From the NCBI GenBank assembly GCA_009377755.1, contig WHTM01000017.1, positions 34,050 through 98,049 on the forward strand: a DNA stretch of 64,000 nucleotides. Reading direction: 5' to 3'. Both the position numbers and the translations under genes were made by a program. This document shows, piece by piece, positions 8,601 through 17,448 of the stretch. The first letter of the stretch is position 1. Each line of letters starts with the position of its first letter. This stretch comes from Hyphomicrobiales bacterium (GTDB lineage Bacteria > Pseudomonadota > Alphaproteobacteria > Rhizobiales > Xanthobacteraceae). Under the pieces are notes generated by a model that had not been told where the DNA came from, did no database searches, and was given only the letters and a program-made list of their open reading frames with translations.

Positions 8601-9503
8601 CTAGGCCGCATCCGTACCGCGTTGTTCGATGAGATCAAGCGCTGATCGGAGCCGCCCTCCCGCCCGATCGATCAGTCGTGCACCATCCTCCACGCTGCAG
8701 CCATGCAGCAACATCACGGCGAGCTTGACGCTGCCGTGTGCTCGCCGCAAGGCGTCGCGCGCTGTGTCGCGGCTGCTGCCGGTTAGCCGGACCAACATAT
8801 CCTCGCTGCGCCGAACGAGCTTCTGGTTGACGGCCTGCACGTCGACCATCAGCCCTTCATAGACGCGGCCCAGCAAGATCATGAGCAGGGTGGACAGCAG
8901 GTTCAGCGCGATCTTTTGCGCGGTTCCGGCTTTCATGCGAGTCGAGCCGGCTATCGGCTCGGCCCCGGTATCGAGCCAGATCGGATGGTCGGCCTCCTCG
9001 AGAAGAGGCGTGCCGCGATTGTTCGCAATCCCGATCGTCAGCGCCCCTCTCCGCTTCGCCTCGCGCAGGCACGCCAGGGTGAACGGCGTGGTTCCGCTGG
9101 CCGCCACTGCGATGACCACATCCTTGCGGTCGATCACGTGCTGCCGCACGAGGCGCTCCGCCCTCTCGACTTCGTCCTCGGCGCCTTCGACAGACCTGAC
9201 CAGGGCCTCCCTGCCGCCGGCCATCAGCAGCACCAGCCGATGCTCGGGCCAACTGAACGTCGGCATCAGTTCGGCACCGTCCTGAACCGCCAAACGGCCC
9301 GACGTACCGGCGCCGACGTAGACCAATCGCCCGCGATACCGAATCCGCGCCTCCATGGCGAGCGCCGCGCGCTCCAGGAACGGCCGGGCAGCGCGGGTCG
9401 CCGCAACGGCAGCGAACTGAGCCTCGATCATCGCATCGAGGATCTCGCCGGGATCCCAGAGGTCCAAGCCGGCATAGCGGGGACTGGCGCGTTCGGTATC
9501 CAT
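8601..9503 (-). CDS. murQ: N-acetylmuramic acid 6-phosphate etherase
   Basis: A 300-residue cytosolic SIS-domain lyase that cleaves the lactyl ether of MurNAc-6-phosphate to GlcNAc-6-phosphate and lactate in cell-wall recycling. Diagnostic stretches are YVGAGTSGRLAVQDGAEL with PTFSW, EGAEDE, and the MurQ signature AGSTRMKAGTAQKIALNLLST near residue 190. The two Glu residues (DGAEL and EGAEDE) match the catalytic pair known in E. coli MurQ. I prefer the ATG at 9503 over a TTG four codons upstream. It is divergent from the kinase-SIS-nagA operon, which would process its product. Confidence 0.93.
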   Translation of the reverse strand: MDTERASPRYAGLDLWDPGEILDAMIEAQFAAVAATRAARPFLERAALAMEARIRYRGRLVYVGAGTSGRLAVQDGAELMPTFSWPEHRLVLLMAGGREALVRSVEGAEDEVERAERLVRQHVIDRKDVVIAVAASGTTPFTLACLREAKRRGALTIGIANNRGTPLLEEADHPIWLDTGAEPIAGSTRMKAGTAQKIALNLLSTLLMILLGRVYEGLMVDVQAVNQKLVRRSEDMLVRLTGSSRDTARDALRRAHGSVKLAVMLLHGCSVEDGARLIDRAGGRLRSALDLIEQRGTDAA

Positions 9504-9525
9504 AAAGCCTGGCAACCCCGATGAC

Positions 9526-9546
9526 CTGTTGAACAGTAACGTGTTC
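9526..9546. promoter_or_regulatory. Overlapping palindromes in the murQ/kinase divergent promoter
   Basis: CTGTT-G-AACAG (9526-9536) overlaps GAACA-GTAACG-TGTTC (9531-9546) in the 100-bp space between divergent murQ and the sugar-kinase operon. This is a natural place for an operator controlling both amino-sugar operons. No regulator gene lies beside it, and the match is by eye only. Confidence 0.3.
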
Positions 9547-9603
9547 GATCCGAAATCGTTCTCACGCGTTTATCTATCTAGAGATTGTGCGGAAAGGACG
9601 ACA

Positions 9604-10488
9604 GTGAAGGCAGACGCGCTCCTGCTCGGGGTCGACGGCGGCGGAACCCGATGCCGCGCACGGCTGTGCGCGCCATCGGGGGCCAAGCTGGGCGAGGCCA
9701 TCGCGGGTCCGGCCAACATTCGGTTCGGCTTGGAGGACAGTCTTACCTCCGTCCTTCAAGCCACTCGCGAATGCCTTCGTCAGGCAGGTCTTTCCACCCG
9801 CGATCTCCCGAAAATCACCGCTTGTCTGGCACTCGCGGGCGCGAGCGAGCCCATTGATTTGGCGGACGCGCAAAGGCAGAAGCATCCGTTCGGCCGCACC
9901 ACGGTGACGTCGGATGCTCATGCCGCCTGCGTCGGCGCGCATCGAGGTCACGATGGCGGTGTGATCGTGGTGGGCACCGGGACCATCGGCTGGGCCGAGT
10001 TGGCCGGGCGCCATTATCGCGTCGGCGGCTGGGGCTTGCCGATCTCGGACGAAGGGAGCGGAGCCTGGCTCGGCTGCGAGGCATTACGCCGGGTTCTGTG
10101 GGCGCATGACGGCCGGGTCGCATGGACCGCCCTGCTCAGTGCCTTGTTCGCTCAATTCCAATGCGATGCCCACGCGATCGTGCGCTGGACCTGGAATGCG
10201 TCGCCACGCGATTTCGGCGCGCTCGCTCCGCTGGTGGTGGAACATGCGAAACGCGCCGATCCCGCCGCGGTCGAGCTCATGCGGCTCGCTGCTGGCCATA
10301 TCGACGCTTTGGCGGCACGGCTGATTGCCCGAGGCGCGCATCGGCTAGCACTGGTCGGCGGCCTGGCCCCGCACATCAGCCAGTGGATTTCGCGCAATAC
10401 CCAGACACATTTGGTGCCGCCAGCCGGCGATGCACTTGACGGAGCAGTGCGATTGGCGCGGGCCGCGGCCAAGTCGGTCGCAGCTTAG
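9604..10488 (+). CDS. BadF/BadG-family sugar kinase, probable N-acetylglucosamine or glucosamine kinase
   Basis: A 294-residue ASKHA-fold kinase. The phosphate loops GVDGGGTRCRARL at residues 8-20 and VVGTGTIGWAEL near 120, plus GGWGLPISDEGSGAWLG, match the BcrAD/BadFG family that includes GlcNAc and GlcN kinases. The GTG at 9604 has AAAGG eight bases upstream, and earlier codons lack conservation. Lying between murQ and SIS/nagA genes, it probably phosphorylates an amino sugar released from peptidoglycan or chitin. The exact substrate (GlcNAc, GlcN or MurNAc) is uncertain. Confidence 0.8.
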   Translation: MKADALLLGVDGGGTRCRARLCAPSGAKLGEAIAGPANIRFGLEDSLTSVLQATRECLRQAGLSTRDLPKITACLALAGASEPIDLADAQRQKHPFGRTTVTSDAHAACVGAHRGHDGGVIVVGTGTIGWAELAGRHYRVGGWGLPISDEGSGAWLGCEALRRVLWAHDGRVAWTALLSALFAQFQCDAHAIVRWTWNASPRDFGALAPLVVEHAKRADPAAVELMRLAAGHIDALAARLIARGAHRLALVGGLAPHISQWISRNTQTHLVPPAGDALDGAVRLARAAAKSVAA

Positions 10489-10512
10489 AGCCGTCGTTGA
10501 GGAACACCTGCC

Positions 10513-11544
10513 ATGAGAGACGGCGAGATGGGAATGGCGGCGGAGCTGAGAGAGGCACCCGACGCGGTGCGGCGGCAGCGTGAGCGACTGTCACCGCCGC
10601 TAGCAGAGCTGATCGCGCGGTGCCGGCGCAAGCCGCCTCGGCTTGTCGTCACCTGCGCCCGCGGCAGCTCTGCGCACGCAGCGACTTTCGGCAAACACCT
10701 GATCGAGCGTCATCTCGGTATCCCCGTCGCCGCCGCTGCGCCGAATATCGCCACCGTGTATGGCCAGCGCTTGCGGCTCAAGGATCAGCTCCTCTTGACC
10801 ATCTCGCAATCCGGGCGCAGCGACGATCTCACCGAGTTCACCCAGATGGCCAAGGCGGCCGGCGCCCTGACCGCCGCCATTGTCAACGATACCGACAGCC
10901 CGCTAGCCGCCGCTTGCGATATTGCCCTGCCGATGGCGGCGGGGCCCGAGCTCAGCATCGCTGCCACGAAATCCTTCGTGGCAGCCCTCGCCGTGCTGTT
11001 GCGGTGCACTGCCGCATGGACGAACGACGACGCGTTGCGCGCGGCCGTCGACCGGCTGCCCGATCGTCTGGCGGCGGCGACCGAGCTCGATTGGAGTTCA
11101 GCGCTCGGCGTGCTGTCGGCGGCGAGTAGCCTGATCACCATCGGCCGCGGCCCGACGCTTGCGGTCGCACGCGAGGCTGCACTGAAGCTCAAGGAAACCT
11201 GCAATGTCCACGCCGAGGCGTTTAGCGGCGCGGAATTCCAGCACGGCCCGGTGACGTTAGTGTCTCCGCTCTATCCGATCATGCTGTTCATGCCGACCGA
11301 TGCGGCCGCAAGGGGCCTGCGGGAGCTTGCGGCTGACCTGAGACGGAAGGGCGCCGCGCTCTTCACGGCCGAGCACGATGCGCAGGCAGCCGACCGGCTG
11401 CCTGCCTTGCGACCTGACCACCCGGACACCGACGCCGTGTGCCTGATACAAAGCTTCTATGCCCTGACCGTCCGCATTGCCGGCCGGCGCGGCACCGATG
11501 TAGACCGACCCCGTCACTTGCAGAAAGTCACCCGCACCCGATGA
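10513..11544 (+). CDS. SIS-domain aminosugar isomerase/deaminase (GlmS C-terminal type)
   Basis: A 343-residue protein with two SIS domains and no glutaminase domain. The first has CARGSSAHAA and SQSGRSDDL, the second IGRGPTLAVAREAALKLKET, HAEAFSGAEFQHGP and a C-terminal region ending in DRPRHLQKVTRT. The last resembles the DxPxxLxKVTxT tail of GlmS and NagB-II proteins. In this operon the likely job is deamination-isomerisation of glucosamine-6-phosphate to fructose-6-phosphate, replacing a classical NagB. It overlaps nagA by an ATGA junction. Confidence 0.85.
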   Translation: MRDGEMGMAAELREAPDAVRRQRERLSPPLAELIARCRRKPPRLVVTCARGSSAHAATFGKHLIERHLGIPVAAAAPNIATVYGQRLRLKDQLLLTISQSGRSDDLTEFTQMAKAAGALTAAIVNDTDSPLAAACDIALPMAAGPELSIAATKSFVAALAVLLRCTAAWTNDDALRAAVDRLPDRLAAATELDWSSALGVLSAASSLITIGRGPTLAVAREAALKLKETCNVHAEAFSGAEFQHGPVTLVSPLYPIMLFMPTDAAARGLRELAADLRRKGAALFTAEHDAQAADRLPALRPDHPDTDAVCLIQSFYALTVRIAGRRGTDVDRPRHLQKVTRTR

Positions 11545-12701
11545 GCACACCGACGCAGCACGCCGTTGCGGCGGATTGGGTTTTCGACGGCGCCACCGTG
11601 CGGCGCGGTGCGGCCGTCGTCATCGAGGGCCCTCGCATCGCCGCGGTGGTGCCGCGCACCGAACTGCCGGCAACGCTGCCGCTTCGCTCCTTGCCGGATG
11701 GCGCTTGGCTCGCCCCCGGGTTCATCGACGTGCAGGTGAACGGCGGCGGCGACGTGCTGTTCAACGATATACCGACGGCCGCAGGGATTCGCGCCATTGC
11801 CGCCGCGCATCGCAGATTCGGAACGACGGCGCTCCTCCCGACACTGATCAGCGATGCGCCGGAAAAAACGGAAAGAGCGCTCGCAGCCGTCGAGGAACTG
11901 GCCGGCACGGAACCCAGCATCATCGGCATCCACCTGGAAGGGCCGTTTCTTTCCCCCGAAAGGCCCGGCGTGCACGACCTGCGCCATATCCGCCCACCGA
12001 CCGCCGAGGACGGCGCAATGCTCACCGCACCGCGACAGGGGGTCACCGTCGTCACGCTGGCGCCCGAGCGGGTGCCGAACGGATTCATCCGTCAGCTGGC
12101 TGGCGCCGGCATCCGGATATGCCTCGGGCATTCGATGGCAACTTACGCCGAGACGCGCGCCGCGATGGTGGACGGACTCACCGGCTTCACGCATCTCTTC
12201 AACGCCATGCGCCCGCTTGCGAGCCGCGAACCGGGCCCAATCGCGGCGGCGCTGGAGTCACCCGGGGCGTGGTTCGGCATGATCGCGGATGGTGCGCATG
12301 TCGATCCTGCAATGCTCCGCCTCGCCTTGCGGGGCGCCGCAAGGCCCATGCTGGTGACGGACGCGATGCCGCCGGTTGGCGGAAGCCGCTCCACCTTCGC
12401 CCTCTATGGTGAGGACATCACGGTCCATGCCGGCCGATGCACACGGAAGGATGGCACGCTGGCAGGCGCTGCCCTCGACATGGCCACGGCGGTTCGCAAC
12501 TGCGTTCGGCTGCTCGGCGTGCCCTTGGACGTCGCCCTGCGCTTTGCGTCGGTGCACCCTGCGGGCTTCATCGGCCTCGACCATTGGCTGGGCCGACTCG
12601 CTCCCGGCTACCGCGCCGACATCGTGGCCATTGACCCAATCACCGCGGAGGTCTTGGAAACCTGGATCGCCGGACGCGACGGAGCTTCGGCGGTCTCCTA
12701 G
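11541..12701 (+). CDS. nagA: N-acetylglucosamine-6-phosphate deacetylase
   Basis: A 386-residue amidohydrolase that removes acetate from GlcNAc-6-phosphate. Metal and catalytic motifs are in order: FIDVQVNGGGDVLFND near residue 60, GIHLEGPFLSPERPG (metal Glu) near 130, CLGHSMATY (His), GFTHLFNAM (His) and MLVTDAMPPVGG (catalytic Asp) near 273. The ATG at 11541 overlaps the SIS gene stop, so translation is probably coupled. The gene completes the route from GlcNAc-6-P, made by MurQ or the kinase, to fructose-6-P. Confidence 0.93.
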   Translation: MSTPTQHAVAADWVFDGATVRRGAAVVIEGPRIAAVVPRTELPATLPLRSLPDGAWLAPGFIDVQVNGGGDVLFNDIPTAAGIRAIAAAHRRFGTTALLPTLISDAPEKTERALAAVEELAGTEPSIIGIHLEGPFLSPERPGVHDLRHIRPPTAEDGAMLTAPRQGVTVVTLAPERVPNGFIRQLAGAGIRICLGHSMATYAETRAAMVDGLTGFTHLFNAMRPLASREPGPIAAALESPGAWFGMIADGAHVDPAMLRLALRGAARPMLVTDAMPPVGGSRSTFALYGEDITVHAGRCTRKDGTLAGAALDMATAVRNCVRLLGVPLDVALRFASVHPAGFIGLDHWLGRLAPGYRADIVAIDPITAEVLETWIAGRDGASAVS

Positions 12702-12770
12702 CCAACCGGTGGGGATCGAACGGCGGCTGCCTCGTCTGGGGAAGGCGAGAGTTCGAGGCGGCGCCCGCAC

Positions 12771-13508
12771 TCACCCTCTGCCTGAGGCGCGCTTGGCGGC
12801 GTAGGTCGGCGACTTATACCAGCGCCGGCGGCTGTGCTTGAGGCCGAGGTCAGCCAGCATGCCCGCCAGCCGTATCGGTGCACCGATGCCTTCGACGACC
12901 GGCACGCCAAGCTGCTCCATCAGCCATTTCGGTTTCATATGCACCGGACATTGGCTGATCCCGGTCGGGATGATCACCTCGGCCTTCTTCTCGTCGATCA
13001 GCATTCGCGCAGCCTGGACGAAGTTCGCGACCATGGCGTCGTGATTGGCGGCGATGTCCGGCAGATCGAAGCCGGAGGCCGCCCAGCCCACCACCTGGTG
13101 CTCCATGCCGTAGCGCCGAACCAGTCCCTGCAGATTGCCGAACTGATTCTCGTGATACGCGACCAGGCCGAAGCGATCGCCCAGCAGTGCGGCGATATGC
13201 AGCGCCGCCTCGCACGGTCCGATCACCGGGATATCGACCGCGGCGCGACCGCCGTCCACACCGAGATCGAGGAAGCCGAGCGGCACCACGGCATCGTAGC
13301 CTTGCTCCTGCGCCGTGTGGAAAGCCTCGATCACCGTCGGCGCAACCAGCGTCATTTCGGTCTGCGTCATGCCGTGGAAGTACGGCGTGACCGGCGCCCG
13401 GATGATCCCGACTTCGATGCACGGCGTCGCGAACGACAACGCAACTTGCTCACGACGGGTGCTTTCCTCGGACGGATAATCACCGACGACAAACGCGACC
13501 CGGGTCAT
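12771..13508 (-). CDS. Asp/Glu/hydantoin racemase or arylmalonate-decarboxylase-like protein, paralog 1
   Basis: A 245-residue cytosolic protein of the Asp/Glu racemase superfamily, starting at an ATG preceded by AGGAGG. A cysteine is present in the second half (GISQCPVH near residue 185). The position of the first catalytic Cys, after the second beta strand, reads VVPLGFLDLG. A single-Cys layout is known in arylmalonate decarboxylases, but the real reaction is unknown. A paralog lies at 19994-20734. The gene follows a Bug receptor gene by 50 bp and ends convergent with nagA. Confidence 0.75.
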   Translation of the reverse strand: MTRVAFVVGDYPSEESTRREQVALSFATPCIEVGIIRAPVTPYFHGMTQTEMTLVAPTVIEAFHTAQEQGYDAVVPLGFLDLGVDGGRAAVDIPVIGPCEAALHIAALLGDRFGLVAYHENQFGNLQGLVRRYGMEHQVVGWAASGFDLPDIAANHDAMVANFVQAARMLIDEKKAEVIIPTGISQCPVHMKPKWLMEQLGVPVVEGIGAPIRLAGMLADLGLKHSRRRWYKSPTYAAKRASGRG

Positions 13509-13558
13509 GGCCGGAACCTCCTCTGATTGCGCTTTACGGGCCGCGGCGATCGTCCGCG

Positions 13559-14533
13559 TCAATGTGGCGCGACGCCGGCCTCGGTCACGATCTGCCGCCA
13601 TCGCACCACCTCCTCTTTGAGGAACTTGGCGAATTCCTCAGGCGTGCCGCCGACCGGATCGATCCCCATCGCGATCAGCTTGGCGCTGAAGGCCGGATCC
13701 TTGAGCGCCTTGTTCACCTCGGTATTGAGCTTCTGCACGACGGCCTTGGGAGTCTTGGCCGGCGCCACGAAGGCGACCCACGCGACCAGATCGAATCCTG
13801 GAAGCCCCTCCTCGCTCATGGTCGGAATGTTCGGCGCTATGCCCGCGCGCTTTGCGCCGCTGGTCGCCAGCGCGCGCAGCTTGCCGTCGCGCACCAGCGG
13901 GATCGCCGGCACGATGTCGCTGACCGTCAACTGAACGTCGCCCGCAATCGCGGCCGTCAGGCTCGGCATGCCGCCGCGATGTGGCACCGCCACGATGTTG
14001 ACGCCGGCCATCTTGTTGAATTGCGCAAGCGCCAGATGCGTCGTCGTGCCGATGCCGGAGATGCCCGCGGATAGTTTTCCCGGATGAGCCTTCGCGTACG
14101 CGATCAGGTCCTTGACCGACTTCACCGGCAAGGACGGGTTGGTCACGAACACCACCGAATTCTGGCCGCCGACGACGATCGGCTCGAAATCGCGCAAGGC
14201 GTCGTAGCGGATGTTCTTCTGCAGCACCGGATTGGTGGTCAACGGCGAGTTGGTGGCGAGAAACAGCGTGTAGCCGTCCGGGTCGGCCTTGGCGACCGCG
14301 TCGGCGCCAATGCTGCCGCCGGCGCCGGGCCGGTTGTCGACGACCACAGGCTGCCCCCACACCTCGGTCAGGCGCGGTGCAAGCAGACGCGCAAACAGAT
14401 CGACCGTCCCGCCCGGCGTATAGGGCACCACGATGCGAATGGCACGCTCGGGATAATCGGCCTTGGCGGCCGGCACGTATCCGGCGGCGCATGCCAAAGC
14501 GATACCGGCGAATGCTGCAATGGTCCGTACCAT
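13559..14533 (-). CDS. Periplasmic solute receptor, Bug (TctC) family
   Basis: A 324-residue Bug receptor with a signal peptide ending at AKA and the family signature YPERAIRIVVPYTPGGTVDL. GGGAGG lies 7 bp before the ATG at 14533; an ATG two codons earlier would leave no spacing. The conserved mid-protein PHRGGMPSLTAAIAGDVQ and the C-terminal GIDPVGGTPEEF segments are present. No TctAB permease genes are adjacent, so it is an orphan receptor that may work with a permease elsewhere or as a sensor. It lies between a lyase gene and a racemase-like gene in one operon. Confidence 0.9.
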   Translation of the reverse strand: MVRTIAAFAGIALACAAGYVPAAKADYPERAIRIVVPYTPGGTVDLFARLLAPRLTEVWGQPVVVDNRPGAGGSIGADAVAKADPDGYTLFLATNSPLTTNPVLQKNIRYDALRDFEPIVVGGQNSVVFVTNPSLPVKSVKDLIAYAKAHPGKLSAGISGIGTTTHLALAQFNKMAGVNIVAVPHRGGMPSLTAAIAGDVQLTVSDIVPAIPLVRDGKLRALATSGAKRAGIAPNIPTMSEEGLPGFDLVAWVAFVAPAKTPKAVVQKLNTEVNKALKDPAFSAKLIAMGIDPVGGTPEEFAKFLKEEVVRWRQIVTEAGVAPH

Positions 14534-14579
14534 GGTCATACCTCCCTGCTCCTGACTTTCCGTCTGGACTTTGTTGACA

Positions 14580-16091
14580 TCATCCTGAGGCGCCGCCTGC
14601 ACCCGTCGTCGAGAGCCATACGTTGGCGTCGGCGATCAAGGTCGCGGCGGCTCGTTCGACAGGGCCCGGCGCCCGCAATGAGCGTTCGGCGGTCGCGGTC
14701 CGCTCGGCAAATCCGGTCCAGACCTTGCGCAAGGTCTCGAAATCGAACGTCGTCGGCCAGAACTTGCGGCCAAGGACGATGTCCATGATCTCGTTCTGGT
14801 CGATATCGACGTCGCGTCCGGTCTCCTGGCGCAGCAGCGCCTTGATGTCCGGCATCGGCTCGCCCTCGTGGTGAGCGCGCGCCATGGCGCCAAGGACCCG
14901 GTGGCCGGTGCGGAACGGCACGCCGAAGTCGTAGACCAGCCGGTCGTGCGCCTCGCTCGAACCGGCATAGTCGAGCACCGCCTTGCGTTTCATCTCCTCG
15001 AGATTGAAGCGCCCCTTCTCGACCACGTCCGCCATGTAGCGCGTGCTTGCCACGATGTCGGTGGCGAGGCTGTAGAGGCTTGCGGACTGATAGAGCGGTT
15101 CCGAGCCCTCCGAGGGGTTTACGGAGGCCGCCATTTCGCCGGCGAGCCGGGTCGCCGCAATCGTGGCGCCGCCCATGACCGCCTGCAGGCCGAACGGGAC
15201 CTTGGCGTGCGGCAGCGCACTGCTCCCCCCGGCATGCTCGTCGGCCGGCTCGAACAAACCGAACTCCGGCGTCATCCAGATTCGCATATCCTGAGCGAGC
15301 CGGCCGAGATCGACCGCCACCATCGAGAGCACGAAGAACGGCTCGGTAAACTGGGAGTGCATCCAGATGCCGTCACGGCGCAGCCGCGCGCGGTCGGAAA
15401 AGCCCAGGCGCTGTGCGACGCGGTTATAGAGCGCGTTGAGGTTGGTGCGCCCACCGAAAGTCGACGGGCCCTTGTCGAGGCGTTTGTCGACCTGGGCCAT
15501 GCGTTCCAGATGCGGCTCGAACACGGCCGCCCAGGACAACAGGTATTCACCCAGCGTCGTGAACCCGGAATGCTGAAGATGGTGGTAATTCGGCGAGACC
15601 GCCTCCAGCACCGGCTCCGCCTTCGCGACCAGTACGCGCAGCAGCGCCGCGACCGCCTGCTGTTCCTCGTGCAGCACGTGGCGGAAGAACATCCGCGGCA
15701 GATAACACCGCAGACTCTCCCCGCGATTGCGCGCAAGATGCAGCCACGCGGTATGCTCGCGCCCGGCCTTCTCGGCCACCCAGGCTTCCCGCTGGGCGAC
15801 GACATCGCCCGGCGGCCGTGTGGAATCGAGATCGTCGGCTTTGTCGAGCAGCTCCAGCAGCGCTTGCAGCAGCCGTCGGGCCGAGGCCTGGGGCGTAATG
15901 CCAGCCTCCGCGGCGGTCAGCACATAGGCGATATCGCTGACCAGCATGTACCGGGCTGTGAACCCGCTCGCCCGCGCTTCGGGGACATTGACGGCGCGGA
16001 CATAACTTGCCGATTTCGCGTCGGCCAGACGCCCGGTGGTCGGCTGTTGCATCTTGGGATTCGCACTGCCTGAGCGTTGTTGTTCGGTCAT
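14580..16091 (-). CDS. Argininosuccinate lyase/aspartase-superfamily lyase, divergent
   Basis: A 503-residue mainly helical protein of the fumarase/aspartase/ASL superfamily. Supporting motifs are SPNYHHLQHSGFTTLGEYLL near residue 165, TFGGRTNLNALYNRV near 210 and the superfamily loop GGSSALPHAKVPF at about 288-300. In canonical enzymes this loop is GSSxMPxKxNP; here the serines and a lysine remain but Met and Asn are replaced, so the reaction is probably not arginine biosynthesis. It likely performs beta-elimination on a carboxylate supplied by the Bug receptor encoded downstream. The ATG at 16091 is the best of several starts but has no strong ribosome binding site. Confidence 0.75.
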   Translation of the reverse strand: MTEQQRSGSANPKMQQPTTGRLADAKSASYVRAVNVPEARASGFTARYMLVSDIAYVLTAAEAGITPQASARRLLQALLELLDKADDLDSTRPPGDVVAQREAWVAEKAGREHTAWLHLARNRGESLRCYLPRMFFRHVLHEEQQAVAALLRVLVAKAEPVLEAVSPNYHHLQHSGFTTLGEYLLSWAAVFEPHLERMAQVDKRLDKGPSTFGGRTNLNALYNRVAQRLGFSDRARLRRDGIWMHSQFTEPFFVLSMVAVDLGRLAQDMRIWMTPEFGLFEPADEHAGGSSALPHAKVPFGLQAVMGGATIAATRLAGEMAASVNPSEGSEPLYQSASLYSLATDIVASTRYMADVVEKGRFNLEEMKRKAVLDYAGSSEAHDRLVYDFGVPFRTGHRVLGAMARAHHEGEPMPDIKALLRQETGRDVDIDQNEIMDIVLGRKFWPTTFDFETLRKVWTGFAERTATAERSLRAPGPVERAAATLIADANVWLSTTGAGGASG

Positions 16092-16158
16092 TGCTGTTCT
16101 TACGCCCCGTATCGCTTTCGGCCGGAAAATTAGGCAGGGCCGACCTGCACCCGCAAGG

Positions 16159-16174
16159 TTGATTGCACAATCGA
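16159..16174. promoter_or_regulatory. TTGAT-N6-ATCGA palindrome (site D of a shared motif)
   Basis: TTGAT-TGCACA-ATCGA lies in the 164-bp divergent region between the lyase operon and the Bug/citrate-synthase-like genes. It matches similar elements at 20827, 21402, 42909 and 47468, all in regions upstream of catabolic genes. It contains the exact palindrome GATTG-CA-CAATC. Confidence 0.4.
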
Positions 16175-16255
16175 TTCTTGCCCCGAAATGCCGCTGTCGC
16201 GCACACTCCTGTCGCTTCGCAATCGAAAGATGACGAAGATCATGGGGAGGCTCCA

Positions 16256-17320
16256 ATGATCATCCAAACGTTGGTATTGTCCGCTCTCGCCGCCGTCCTG
16301 CCATCGATCGCGGCGGCCAACGAGATTGCGGACTTCTATCGGGGCAAGGAACTTAAGCTCGTCATCCGGGCGGCGCCGGGCGGCAACTACGATCTCTATT
16401 CGCGCGCGCTCGGCCGGCACATCGTCAAGCACATTCCGGGCAATCCGATGGCCATCCCGCTCAACATGCCGGGCGGCGGCGGGCTGACGGCGCTCAACTA
16501 CGTGACCAATGTCGCGCCGAAGGACGGCACCGTGCTGACCATGGTGACGGCCTCCATGCCGATGGATCAGGCGCTCGGCCGCAACAAGCGGCTGACGACC
16601 GACATGCGCAAGCTCAACTGGATCGGCAACATGAGCGACGAGAACCTGTTTCTCGTCACGACCAGCGGCTCCAGAACCAAGGCATTCGATGATGCACAGC
16701 AGCGCGAGACCGCGATGGCGGCGACCGGAGCCGGCGGCGTCGAGTCGATCGTCGTGTCGCTGCTGAACAACATGCTGGGAGCGAAGTTCAAGAACGTCTA
16801 CGGCTACCGCAGCAGCCCGGAAATGAACCTCTCGATGGAGCGCGGCGAAACCGAGGGCCGCATGACCACCAATCTGCGCGCCCTGTTCGCCGCCGCCGCG
16901 ACGCGGCCGAATTCCAAGGGTGCGGCGGACTACAATGTCATTCTGCAGATCGGCATGGCCAAGGACAAGAGCTACCCCGACACGCCGCTGCTGCGCGATC
17001 TGGCCAGAAACCCTGACGATAGGCTTGTGTTTGGCTTCCTGTCGCAAAGCGTGTCGCTCGCCCGGCCGATTGCCACCAATGAGGGCGTTCCGGCGCGGCG
17101 AGTCGCGGCGCTGCGCTATGCCTTCGACGCCACCATGAAGGATCCCGAGTTCCTTGCCGAGGCTAAGAAACTCGAGCTCGACATCACCGCCATGAAGGGA
17201 GAGGACTTGCAGCAGGCGGTTGTCGGGATTGTCGATACGCCGCGCCCGGTGCTGGACCGGATTGTGCGGGCGCTGGAGGCGGGGATTCCGTCTGCGGAAC
17301 GTCCGAACCACCAAAAATAA
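16256..17320 (+). CDS. Periplasmic solute receptor, Bug (TctC)-like
   Basis: A 354-residue protein starting at an ATG five bases after GGGGAGG. A short hydrophobic signal (MIIQTLVLSALAAVLPSIAAA) precedes a divergent Bug domain: ELKLVIRAAPGGNYDLYSRALGRHI near residue 28, then IPGNPMAIPLNMPGGGGLTALNY. The spacing differs from the standard Bug consensus, with a longer central insert (MERGETEGRMTTNL). It is divergent from the lyase operon and followed by the citrate-synthase-like gene. No permease genes are adjacent. Confidence 0.85.
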   Translation: MIIQTLVLSALAAVLPSIAAANEIADFYRGKELKLVIRAAPGGNYDLYSRALGRHIVKHIPGNPMAIPLNMPGGGGLTALNYVTNVAPKDGTVLTMVTASMPMDQALGRNKRLTTDMRKLNWIGNMSDENLFLVTTSGSRTKAFDDAQQRETAMAATGAGGVESIVVSLLNNMLGAKFKNVYGYRSSPEMNLSMERGETEGRMTTNLRALFAAAATRPNSKGAADYNVILQIGMAKDKSYPDTPLLRDLARNPDDRLVFGFLSQSVSLARPIATNEGVPARRVAALRYAFDATMKDPEFLAEAKKLELDITAMKGEDLQQAVVGIVDTPRPVLDRIVRALEAGIPSAERPNHQK

Positions 17321-17448
17321 CGGCAGGCACCGGGCCGGCCGCGCGCATCAGCGTTCTTGATTCGGACGCCCGCATCCTCTTCAATCCCGCCGGTTGGCCA
17401 AAGTCTTTTCTGCCGGGTCAAAATCGTTCACGATCGAAGAGCTCCGAC

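Noticed and set aside
14580..16091. Ordinary argininosuccinate lyase (argH)
   Set aside because: The signature loop is altered and the neighbours are transport and racemase-like genes, not arginine biosynthesis genes.
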